Shown here: piece after piece, positions 1 to 5,629 of the stretch
Layout of the letters: every line of letters starts with the position of its first letter
Position numbering within the stretch: position 1 is the first letter of the stretch
Assembly: GCA_044227805.1 (NCBI GenBank)
Contig: JBGAWA010000154.1
Coordinates: 1 to 5,629 of the forward strand
Direction of reading: 5' to 3'
Length of the DNA: 5,629 bases
Source of the DNA: JACCZZ01 sp044227805
GTDB taxonomy: Bacteria; Bacteroidota; Bacteroidia; Chitinophagales; UBA10324
The notes under the pieces: model-generated
Told to the model about the DNA's origin: nothing
The model's database searches: none
The model's input: the letters and a program-made list of their open reading frames with translations, nothing else
Program-made: the position numbers and the translations under genes

Positions 1-45
1 GATAGTTAATTTGTTTATTTAAGCAATTACTAAAATACAAAATAT

Positions 46-74
46 CAAAAAGAACCCGATTTGTCTGTCGGGTT
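46..74 (-). terminator. Rho-independent terminator (minus strand)
   Basis: On the minus strand, a perfect 7-bp stem (AACCCGA / TCGGGTT, at 53-59 and 68-74) encloses an 8-base loop and is followed at once by CTTTTTG and further T-rich sequence. That is the layout of an intrinsic terminator. On the plus strand the hairpin is not followed by a T run, so it should act only on leftward transcripts. It lies six bases beyond the stop codon of the 66-aa frame at 81-281 and about 260 bases beyond the recombinase stop, so it could end the recombinase transcript. Confidence 0.6.
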
Positions 75-80
75 GTGTCG

Positions 81-281
81 TCATAGCCTTGCCACTAACA
101 TTTGGCGTTGTGTAGGTGTTGCGATTATTTTTGCTATTGTGTTTTTCTTATAATCGTTTGAAAAAGAACAATTTGGCTTTTGAGCCGTAATTATCCGCAT
201 TGCGGTTATTTCCTTAACATTGATTGAAAAAAGTTTACTGTAACCAAAACTACAAGAGGAAATTACACAGTCAATATTCAT
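81..281 (-). CDS. Doubtful 66-aa ORF downstream of the recombinase
   Basis: An open frame of 66 codons on the same strand as the recombinase, starting 55 bases after its stop codon. I do not recognise the product. It has no signal peptide, membrane segment or cysteine/histidine motif, and its C-terminal third is rich in Lys, Arg, Gln and Thr. The main argument for it is position: its stop is followed within a few bases by a convincing terminator. Against it, no clear Shine-Dalgarno sequence is visible and the last 40 bases look more like structured non-coding DNA (a GCCA/TGGC inverted repeat at about 91-106) than codon-shaped sequence. It may be spurious. If it is not real, positions 1-336 hold no gene, only the terminator and one copy of the 10-base repeat. 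Confidence 0.2.
   Translation of the reverse strand: MNIDCVISSCSFGYSKLFSINVKEITAMRIITAQKPNCSFSNDYKKNTIAKIIATPTQRQMLVARL
197..206 (+). repeat. 10-bp direct repeat, left copy
   Basis: GCATTGCGGT occurs here and again at 2149-2158, so the two copies bracket the recombinase gene about 1.95 kb apart. Similarity continues loosely for about seven bases downstream (14 of 17 identical overall). The left copy sits within a small palindrome, CCGCATTGCGG (195-205). Such a repeat could be an attachment-site core, but a 10-base match between two gene-free stretches of this size can also arise by chance. Confidence 0.3.
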
Positions 282-336
282 TGAAACAGCCGGTTATTGC
301 AAGTTACTAATATTTGTCATTTGATATTACCTCATA

Positions 337-1965
337 TTATAATTTTAGATTGTCTAACGGACTTACGATCTGATCAAATCCCTTTGTAGTGACATGGGTG
401 TAAATTTCAGTGGTCTTACTGCTTTCATGACCCAGCAAATCCTGAATGTAGCGCAAGTCTGTACCCTGTTCCAGCAAATGCGTGGCAAAGGAATGTCGAA
501 GGGTATGCACACTCACCTTTTTTCTGATTCCCGCTTTTTGGACGCTATTCTTCATTATGGCTTGTATGCTTCTTGTAGAATATTGCTCTCCAGATTCTCC
601 TTCAAACAACCACACTTTCGGATGATACTGCTTATAATAGGTTCGCAATGCTTCAAGCAGCCGGACGGACAAGATTGAATACCTGTCCTTTTTTCCTTTA
701 GACTGCTCAATACGTAGTTGCATCCTGTTTGAATCAATATCCTTTAACCGGATATTGGTTAATTCACTTACCCGCAGTCCGGCTGAATAACATAGCATAA
801 GGATGGCTTTGTGCTTGATGTTTTCTGTGACCTTCAGCAAGTCTCCTACTTCAGCCTGGCTCAGCACTACCGGTAAACTCTTTTCTTTTATTGGCCGTTC
901 AACCTGGTAAACTTTTCGTGGCTGCCCCAATACCTTCTCATAGTAAAATTTGATGGCATTGATGGCCTGGTTCTGATAGGAAGCTGACGTCTTCCTGCTT
1001 ATTACAAGATGACGGAGGAAATCTATAATCATGGCTTCCGTAATATCAGGCAGTGGCACTTCGTAATAGTGATTGATAAAATCCCTGAATGTGGCGCAAT
1101 ATGTTTTTATGGTGCTTGTACTGTATCGCAATTCCTTCAACTTAAAGACATATTCCTCCGGACACTTCCTATAGAGCGTATGATTGCCTCTTCCATACGC
1201 CGGACGGCTCACTGAATCTTTAGCTTCTTCCTCATAAATCACCCGCAGCTGCTGCCCGGCTGCCATGGTTCTTATTTCATCCAGAAGACGGTCGCTGTAT
1301 GGGATACTCCAGCATTTGCTTTTCGAGTCCCAATGGTGGTATGGCATCTTCCTTAGCGCATAGGTCAACACTTTGTTGAAACCGAACCAGAGTTTTATCC
1401 GGTTTGTCTTTGTGCGTACTATCAGCAATTCATCTTTTGCTATTACACGCAATTCCATGGCATCATGGCTTACCGGTATGGTTTCCCTGATCACAAGTGC
1501 GCTGATACGTTCTTTAAAATAAGATTGTAGCAAATCGAGATTTCCGGAATAGTTGGGAATCACCCAGCAAAATCTCTTTTTGTCCCAGCGGCAATAGCGA
1601 AAGCCAAGCAGGAATTTTGTATCCATTTCACTTTTAGGAAGTGATACGATTATTCTCCGTCCATCAACCTCTATCCTGACATTGTTCCCTTGGTTGGCTG
1701 CCCCGTAATCTCTTTTGATAAGCGTATCCACTGTGGATTTTTCGCTAAGAGCGTCCTCTTTTACCAGTGGAACTATTGAAATTCGCGGAAACAGTTTACG
1801 CAGCTGCGCAAATGCTTGTTTGGTATATGGGATATGCCAGCACTTTCGTGTAACACTCCATTTTGCTCCGGAAATCTGATTTACTTTTTGTGAAGCAGCT
1901 TCGTCAGATTGTGTTTCAATTTGTATCCGGTATTCGTTGTCGTAATAAATTTTGCGGATCAACAT
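337..1965 (-). CDS. Tyrosine recombinase with three N-terminal W-x6-W modules
   Basis: A site-specific DNA recombinase of the Xer/phage-integrase family, which cuts and rejoins DNA through a tyrosine-DNA intermediate. Numbered from the ATG at 1965 (542 aa), the C-terminal domain (about 365-530) has every expected catalytic residue: R398 in GLRVSEL, K423 in SKGKK, H487 and R490 in HTLRHSFATH, H513 in LLGHESS and the nucleophile Y522 in IYTHV. A SAM-like core-binding domain precedes it (about 268-346). The first 240 residues are unusual: three diverged modules (about 3-60, 95-151 and 171-236), each a beta-rich stretch leading to W-x6-W-x-I-P (W36/W43, W127/W134, W212/W219), then a helix. An ordinary Xer protein is about 300 aa. 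An in-frame ATG at 2037 would add 24 residues outside the first module, so I prefer 1965. Neither start has a strong ribosome binding site. The target DNA is unknown. Family certain; role not. Confidence 0.93.
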   Translation of the reverse strand: MLIRKIYYDNEYRIQIETQSDEAASQKVNQISGAKWSVTRKCWHIPYTKQAFAQLRKLFPRISIVPLVKEDALSEKSTVDTLIKRDYGAANQGNNVRIEVDGRRIIVSLPKSEMDTKFLLGFRYCRWDKKRFCWVIPNYSGNLDLLQSYFKERISALVIRETIPVSHDAMELRVIAKDELLIVRTKTNRIKLWFGFNKVLTYALRKMPYHHWDSKSKCWSIPYSDRLLDEIRTMAAGQQLRVIYEEEAKDSVSRPAYGRGNHTLYRKCPEEYVFKLKELRYSTSTIKTYCATFRDFINHYYEVPLPDITEAMIIDFLRHLVISRKTSASYQNQAINAIKFYYEKVLGQPRKVYQVERPIKEKSLPVVLSQAEVGDLLKVTENIKHKAILMLCYSAGLRVSELTNIRLKDIDSNRMQLRIEQSKGKKDRYSILSVRLLEALRTYYKQYHPKVWLFEGESGEQYSTRSIQAIMKNSVQKAGIRKKVSVHTLRHSFATHLLEQGTDLRYIQDLLGHESSKTTEIYTHVTTKGFDQIVSPLDNLKL

Positions 1966-2589
1966 AAGAGAACAGGTTTTTATATAAGCGTTTGATATAA
2001 TATCGCATCGTGCTGCAGGTGTCACTAATACACTCATCCATCATTGCAAATGGCAAATAGTAATTTGTAAAAACATAAAGCATCTTACTGAATACACTGT
2101 AATATTTTCAGGATAAAATCAACTGTGTTTATCTTGTAATGTTCTATTGCATTGCGGTAAATTTCATTCTATTTATGGCATCCAACACAGTACCGATAAA
2201 TTGCTACGAAACCGAAATTTTCAACTGAAAAATCCACGCTAAGTTATTGTTTCAAGAATGCACCACTGTACCTGCTTGCAACCTTCTTCACCTTCCATCT
2301 GTTCAGCACTACCCTGCTGTTGGAATCCACCATAAATGAGCAACTAGGTCATCCATTCTGAATAATTCGACTTTGCCATATCCGGCGCTGCAACCTATAA
2401 GTGGGCAGTAAACAATGATTAATAACTCCTTTAATCGGCTTACAATATTTGAACCCTCATAACAAGAATCTTTACCTGCATTGGCTTTCATCCTGCGATT
2501 CTATACATTAAAGCTACATCGCTGCTCTTATATATTACTCACCTAATCCTATATGATTTCTATGCGCTGCTAATGCCAATATCAAGTGG
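1966..2589. other. Gene-free stretch upstream of the recombinase
   Basis: About 550 to 620 bases, depending on the recombinase start, between the recombinase and the peroxiredoxin. I find no convincing gene. The longest frame (60 codons, minus strand, 2309-2491) lacks recognisable motifs, and a 29-codon minus-strand frame (2244-2333) overlaps it. The stretch holds the right copy of the 10-base repeat and an A/T-rich 19-base motif (2218-2236) resembling one upstream of the peroxiredoxin. A TACTATTTG sequence (minus strand, 2054-2062), about 90 bases before the preferred recombinase ATG, resembles a Bacteroidota -7 element with one extra spacer base, so I do not call it a promoter. This may be the recombinase regulatory region, a recombination site or a decayed gene. 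Confidence 0.5.
2149..2158 (+). repeat. 10-bp direct repeat, right copy
   Basis: Second copy of GCATTGCGGT, in the same orientation as 197-206, lying about 185 bases upstream of the preferred recombinase start. It is not embedded in a palindrome as the left copy is. Confidence 0.3.
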
Positions 2590-3253
2590 CTATTTACCCG
2601 GTTGTGCAACTACACGCAGATATGGCTTAATAGTTTTCCATCCTTCCGGAAATTTCACTTTTGCCTCTTCATCGGAGACAGCCGGAACAATGATGACATC
2701 GTCACCATCTTGCCAGTTTGCAGGAGTAGCCACCTTATAATTGCTTGTTAACTGCATAGAATCAACCACACGTAAAATCTCATGAAAATTCCGGCCCGTA
2801 GTCATTGGATAGGTCAGCATCAATTTGATCTTTTTATCCGGACCAATTACAAAAATGGAACGCACTGTTTGGTTCGTGATGGCTGTTCTTCCTTCGGATG
2901 TACCGGTTTCATCAGCCGGAAGCATATCAAATAGCTTAGCAACAGCAAGGTTTGTGTCACCAATCATTGGAAAATTTACAGGCGACCCTTGCGTTTCCTC
3001 AATATCCATTTCCCATTTTAAGTGACTTTCAACAGAATCCACACTCAACCCGATAATCTTGCAATTCCTCTTTGCAAATTCGGGCTCCAGCTTGGCCATA
3101 GAACCCAGTTCTGTTGTACAAACCGGTGTAAAATCCTTTGGGTGAGAAAAGAGAATTCCCCAACTATCACCAAGCCACGCATGAAAATGAATAGTTCCCC
3201 TTGGTGGTTTCCGCTGTGAAATCAGGAACAGTCTGGTTTATTCGTAGAGACAT
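2590..3253 (-). pseudogene. 1-Cys peroxiredoxin (Prx6 type) with a one-base frameshift
   Basis: Peroxiredoxins of this type reduce hydrogen peroxide and organic peroxides in the cytoplasm through one peroxidatic cysteine. The gene starts at ATG 3251-3253 (MSLRINQTVPDFTAET), but one extra base in the run read as GGGGAA on the minus strand (3195-3200) breaks the frame after residue 19. As written, translation from that ATG stops after 28 codons, while the long open frame begins only at an internal ATG (3099, 169 aa). Removing one G or one A gives K-G-T-I-H and a continuous 220-aa protein, the normal family length. The repaired protein has the active site P38-K-D-F-T42-P-V-C45 and the catalytic Arg131 (TVRSIF), then a 1-cysPrx C-terminal domain ending near YLRVVAQPGK. 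The 169-aa piece lacks Cys45 and could not be a peroxidase. No other lesion is visible, which suggests either a very recent mutation or a sequencing error. Confidence 0.88.
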
Positions 3254-3585
3254 TATTTTCTGATATTGAATTATTCTTTTATTTACTTAACAAATCTATT
3301 ATTTTATTCATTAAACCCGGGGTTTTCACTGAAAAAATCCAGTTTCGTTAACATAACTAACTGCTAATGAACTTCTCATTTATTTCATAAAAGAAAATGA
3401 TACGGAATTACTTAGCGATTTTACCACGGGGTTAAAGTTCTTGCTGCTACCAACTGCGAAATGCCGGATAGATAAAATCCCTTGTCACGCAGGGAAGTTA
3501 ATTGTCAGTATTGCTCAGGCTTCTGTTCTGGGCGGGATAAGAAAGGTTCAATTCAATCGCAACCGTTTGCGCGAAACAGTGGTTT
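3254..3585. other. Gene-free stretch between lipoprotein and peroxiredoxin
   Basis: About 330 bases that hold the 3' flank of the lipoprotein gene and the 5' flank of the peroxiredoxin gene. Apart from the -7 element and the palindrome at 3313-3325, I see only a 19-base A/T-rich motif (3323-3341). No good terminator follows the lipoprotein: the best candidate is a weak GGTT/AACC stem near 3545-3565 followed by CTTTCTT. A plus-strand frame beginning with TTG at 3441 runs into the lipoprotein gene on the opposite strand and looks spurious. Confidence 0.5.
3291..3298 (-). promoter_or_regulatory. Likely -7 promoter element of the peroxiredoxin
   Basis: The minus strand reads TAGATTTG, an exact match to the Bacteroidota -7 consensus TAnnTTTG, 37 bases before the peroxiredoxin ATG at 3253. 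I see no clear TTTG -33 element at the usual 19 to 21 base spacing. Immediately upstream lies a 13-base palindrome, AAACCCGGGGTTT (3313-3325), about where the -33 region or an operator would sit. Confidence 0.4.
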
Positions 3586-4035
3586 TTACTTCGTCAGTGG
3601 ATCAAAAGACATCAATTGCTTTCCGCCAGCATCATCTAATACAAGTTTGCCCTCATAAATGGAGAACTTGCCGGTCTTCACGATGGTTGACAAGAATTCA
3701 ATTTCCGTCTTCATGTCGGCACACATCATCCGGGTGGAGGCAAGATTGCCAAAGGACAATGCATCCTTCTCTGCTGTAAAGCCTCCCGAAAAAGTATTGC
3801 ACCCACTGTTGCCGCTAACGGTCATTTTCTCCGCATCAAATGAAAGGGTGGGCCTGCTTCCATCTGCTGTTGCATAAACCTTCTGCCCATTCATGGAAAA
3901 CAACTGCCAGTTGCTCTGTGTGAGCGTGCTAAGTGTTTTAGATAATTTGGTGGTGGATCCAGTTCCAGACGGAGTTGAGCAGGAAGAAGACAATATCAGC
4001 ATGATTAGTACTGTTAAGGATGGAAGGTATTTCAT
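3586..4035 (-). CDS. META/HslJ-domain lipoprotein
   Basis: A 149-aa predicted lipoprotein. From the chosen ATG (4035) it has one Lys, a hydrophobic core and a serine-rich lipobox ending LILSSSC, with Cys19 as the probable lipid anchor. A Ser/Thr/Gly-rich linker (20-38) follows, then a META domain (about 40-147): NWQL at 42-45, the hallmark SGNSGCNTFSGGF at 74-86 and TRMMCADM at 101-108. The domain occurs in E. coli HslJ, a heat-inducible protein linked to novobiocin resistance; its biochemical role is poorly known, so the function here is open. The frame stays open a further 30 codons upstream, into the thiolase gene, but that would bury the signal peptide, so I reject the longer start. It follows the thiolase by 43 bases on the same strand, with no promoter or terminator seen between, so co-transcription is likely. 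Cys79 and Cys105 could pair as a disulfide (inference). Confidence 0.88.
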   Translation of the reverse strand: MKYLPSLTVLIMLILSSSCSTPSGTGSTTKLSKTLSTLTQSNWQLFSMNGQKVYATADGSRPTLSFDAEKMTVSGNSGCNTFSGGFTAEKDALSFGNLASTRMMCADMKTEIEFLSTIVKTGKFSIYEGKLVLDDAGGKQLMSFDPLTK

Positions 4036-4078
4036 TTTCCGGAGATTGATTGGATGAACGAATAATTGCGATGAAAAT

Positions 4079-5257
4079 TTAACCCAAATTTTCAATAACA
4101 ATGGCACTCGCCCCTCCGCCTCCATTACAAATGCCTGCCACTCCGATTTTCTTTCCTGTCTGTTTGAGCGCGCTCAGTAGCGTTATCGTAATCCTTGCAC
4201 CTGACGTACCGATTGGATGGCCTAATGCCACGGCACCACCATAAACATTTACACTGTCGGGCGAGAGGTTGAGTAATTTATTGTTGACAATGGACACCAC
4301 GGAAAAAGCTTCATTGATTTCCGCGATCTCCGCATCTTTCATCTCAAGACCAGCCATTTTCATGGCTTTGGGCATTGCTATAGATGGTGTAGTGGTAAAC
4401 CAGGTTGGGTCCTGCGAAGCATCAGCAAAGCCTATGATTTTCGCCATCGGCTTCAGTCCGAGTTCAACGACTTTTTTCCCGCTCATCAATATAACAGCAG
4501 CCGCACCGTCATTGATCTTTGAAGCATTGGCGGCGGTAATGGTACCATCTTTCTGAAAAGCAGGTCGCAAAGCCGGTATCTTATCAAACTTTACTTTTTT
4601 CACTTCTTCATCTTCCATCACCATCACTTTATCTTTTCCAACAGAAACTTCCACACCAATAATCTCATCCTTAAAAGCACCGGTCTCATACGCCTTGATA
4701 GCCCGTTTATAGGATTCGATGGCATAATTGTCCTGGTCTTCGCGGCTAATTTTATATTCCTTGGCGCATACTTCGCCTGCATTGCCCATAGCGAAATCAC
4801 TGTATGGATCCCACAACCCATCGCGGATTATGGCATCAATGATCTGCCCATGTCCGTAACGGTAACCGAAGCGTGCTTTTTCCAGATAGTAGGGCGCGTT
4901 CGACATGCTTTCCATGCCACCTGCTACCACAATATCACTTACACCCAGCATGATTGACTGCGCACCCAGCATGATGGATTTCATGCCTGATGCACATACC
5001 TTGTTGATGGTGGTGCAGGGAACTGATGTAGGGATGCCGGCTGCAATAGAAGCTTGCTGAGCCGGAGCCTGCCCAACATTTGCACTCAAAACATTGCCCA
5101 AATACACTTCCTGCACCTGTTCCGCAGTGATGCCGGCGCGTTGCAATGCACCTTTGATAGCAATCGCACCTAACTGAGGAGCGGTGAGTGATGAAAGCAC
5201 ACCTCCCAGGCTACCGATGGGCGTTCTGGCAACCGACATGATAAAGACTTCATTCAT
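4079..5257 (-). CDS. Acetyl-CoA C-acetyltransferase (thiolase)
   Basis: A complete 392-aa thiolase, the normal length for the family. It joins two acetyl-CoA molecules to acetoacetyl-CoA or, in reverse, cleaves 3-ketoacyl-CoA in fatty-acid oxidation and ketone or amino-acid breakdown; it acts in the cytoplasm. All signature elements are present: nucleophile Cys88 in NKVCASGMKS, GGMESMS (113-119), the NEAF motif (315-318), His347 in GHPIG, and the acid/base Cys377 in CNGGGGAS. The N-terminus (MNEVFIMSVARTPIGSLGG) begins as thiolases usually do, supporting the ATG at 5257. The active-site context (CASGMKSIML, GGMESMSNAPYY) resembles mitochondrial ACAT1 and bacterial acetoacetyl-CoA thiolases more than long-chain FadA, but substrate choice cannot be read with confidence. 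No hydroxyacyl-CoA dehydrogenase or CoA-transferase gene lies beside it. A META lipoprotein follows in the same direction. Confidence 0.96.
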   Translation of the reverse strand: MNEVFIMSVARTPIGSLGGVLSSLTAPQLGAIAIKGALQRAGITAEQVQEVYLGNVLSANVGQAPAQQASIAAGIPTSVPCTTINKVCASGMKSIMLGAQSIMLGVSDIVVAGGMESMSNAPYYLEKARFGYRYGHGQIIDAIIRDGLWDPYSDFAMGNAGEVCAKEYKISREDQDNYAIESYKRAIKAYETGAFKDEIIGVEVSVGKDKVMVMEDEEVKKVKFDKIPALRPAFQKDGTITAANASKINDGAAAVILMSGKKVVELGLKPMAKIIGFADASQDPTWFTTTPSIAMPKAMKMAGLEMKDAEIAEINEAFSVVSIVNNKLLNLSPDSVNVYGGAVALGHPIGTSGARITITLLSALKQTGKKIGVAGICNGGGGASAIVIENLG

Positions 5258-5629
5258 GGTGAATAGAGATTTGTTGATGGTAAAAATGGTTCGCGTGAAA
5301 AATCGCGCAAATTTAACCCGGATTTTTCAATAGTAAAATTCGGTGTCGCCACAACCCGTATCCGAAACTGATTTTCTTGTCATTTTTTAGAATCAAATGT
5401 TGCGCAAAATCTTGGTTAATGCTGAATATTTGTAACAAGACAAATACTTGATAATCTTTCATGATAACGGCAAGGCTGTCTATGATTTGCTACAGAACAA
5501 CTGAAAACAAATAGTTGCAAAAGAGTGACACTATTTTCTTTATAAGACAAACGCTAATAGGACAATAAGTTGTAACATGCAGAATTCAAATGTCATACTT
5601 TGAGACTGACTATTAATACCATGTTACAG
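5258..5629. other. Gene-free stretch upstream of the thiolase
   Basis: About 370 AT-rich bases at the right edge, with no credible ORF on either strand. It contains the thiolase promoter candidate, a short CGCG-n8-CGCG inverted repeat (5292-5307) overlapping the expected transcription start, and a 9-bp inverted repeat, TGTAACATG / CATGTTACA (5571-5579 and 5620-5628), with 40 bases between the arms. The next gene must lie beyond the window. Confidence 0.5.
5308..5315 (-). promoter_or_regulatory. Likely -7 promoter element of the thiolase
   Basis: The minus strand reads TAAATTTG, an exact match to the Bacteroidota -7 consensus TAnnTTTG, 50 bases before the thiolase ATG. At about the right distance upstream is only a partial TTTA, not a clean TTTG. 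This promoter would serve the thiolase and, by read-through, the lipoprotein. Confidence 0.4.

Noticed and set aside
1..336. Integron attC site downstream of the recombinase
   Set aside because: The nearest candidates (CACTAAC, GTTGTGT) do not fit the RYYYAAC/GTTRRRY cores and do not pair into an attC-like fold.
2244..2333. 29-codon minus-strand frame with a basic, plausible-looking composition
   Set aside because: Too short to judge, overlaps another doubtful frame, and has no start signal or family match; at most a gene remnant.
2309..2491. 60-codon minus-strand frame in the gene-free region
   Set aside because: No recognisable motif, no ribosome binding site, and no continuation in either direction that resembles a known protein.
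2572..2594. Hairpin GCCA-n8-TGGC spanning the peroxiredoxin stop codon as a terminator
   Set aside because: The stem is short with a bulge, overlaps the stop codon, and no T run follows on the minus strand.
3540..3570. Possible tRNA T-arm (GGTTCAATTC)
   Set aside because: No matching acceptor, anticodon or D arm around it, so no tRNA gene.
3441..3779. 112-codon plus-strand frame
   Set aside because: Most of it is antisense to the META lipoprotein and it starts with TTG; the lipoprotein has clear domain motifs in the opposite strand.
4036..4125. Longer start for the META lipoprotein
   Set aside because: The extra 30 residues would overlap the thiolase gene and sit ahead of a typical lipoprotein signal peptide.
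4942..4975. 13-base direct repeat (CACCCAGCATGAT, 21-base period) inside the thiolase
   Set aside because: It encodes SIMLG twice near the active site; a similar doubled pattern is common in thiolases, so it follows from the protein sequence.

Overview
The window looks like a chromosomal segment from a Bacteroidota bacterium, probably of the Chitinophaga/Saprospira type. The pointers are the protein families, two matches to the Bacteroidota -7 promoter element (TAnnTTTG), weak ribosome binding sites, AT-rich gene-free stretches and a lipoprotein with a serine-rich lipobox. The phylum call is an inference from these traits; no marker gene is present. All convincing genes lie on the minus strand, so the biological reading order runs from right to left.

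Reading that way, about 370 bases of gene-free DNA at the right end carry a likely promoter. It drives a complete acetyl-CoA acetyltransferase (thiolase, 392 aa, all catalytic residues present). After 43 bases comes a 149-aa lipoprotein with a META/HslJ domain, probably in the same transcript. A 330-base gap with its own likely promoter separates this pair from a 1-Cys (Prx6-type) peroxiredoxin gene. That gene carries a one-base frameshift near its 5' end. As written, the long open frame starts after the peroxidatic cysteine; removing one base restores a full 220-aa enzyme.

A further gene-free stretch of about 550 bases leads to the most distinctive gene, a 542 to 566 aa tyrosine recombinase. 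Its C-terminal half is a complete Xer/integrase-type catalytic domain. Its N-terminal half holds three diverged copies of a tryptophan-rich module (W-x6-W-x-I-P), an extension absent from ordinary Xer proteins. The left 336 bases hold a doubtful 66-aa frame directly followed by a good minus-strand hairpin terminator. A 10-base direct repeat brackets the recombinase gene.

The thiolase, lipoprotein and peroxiredoxin look like ordinary housekeeping genes. The recombinase with its gene-free, repeat-bearing flanks looks like the accessory part. No RNA gene, CRISPR array, transposase or phage gene is visible, so I cannot assign the recombinase to a defined mobile element from this window alone.
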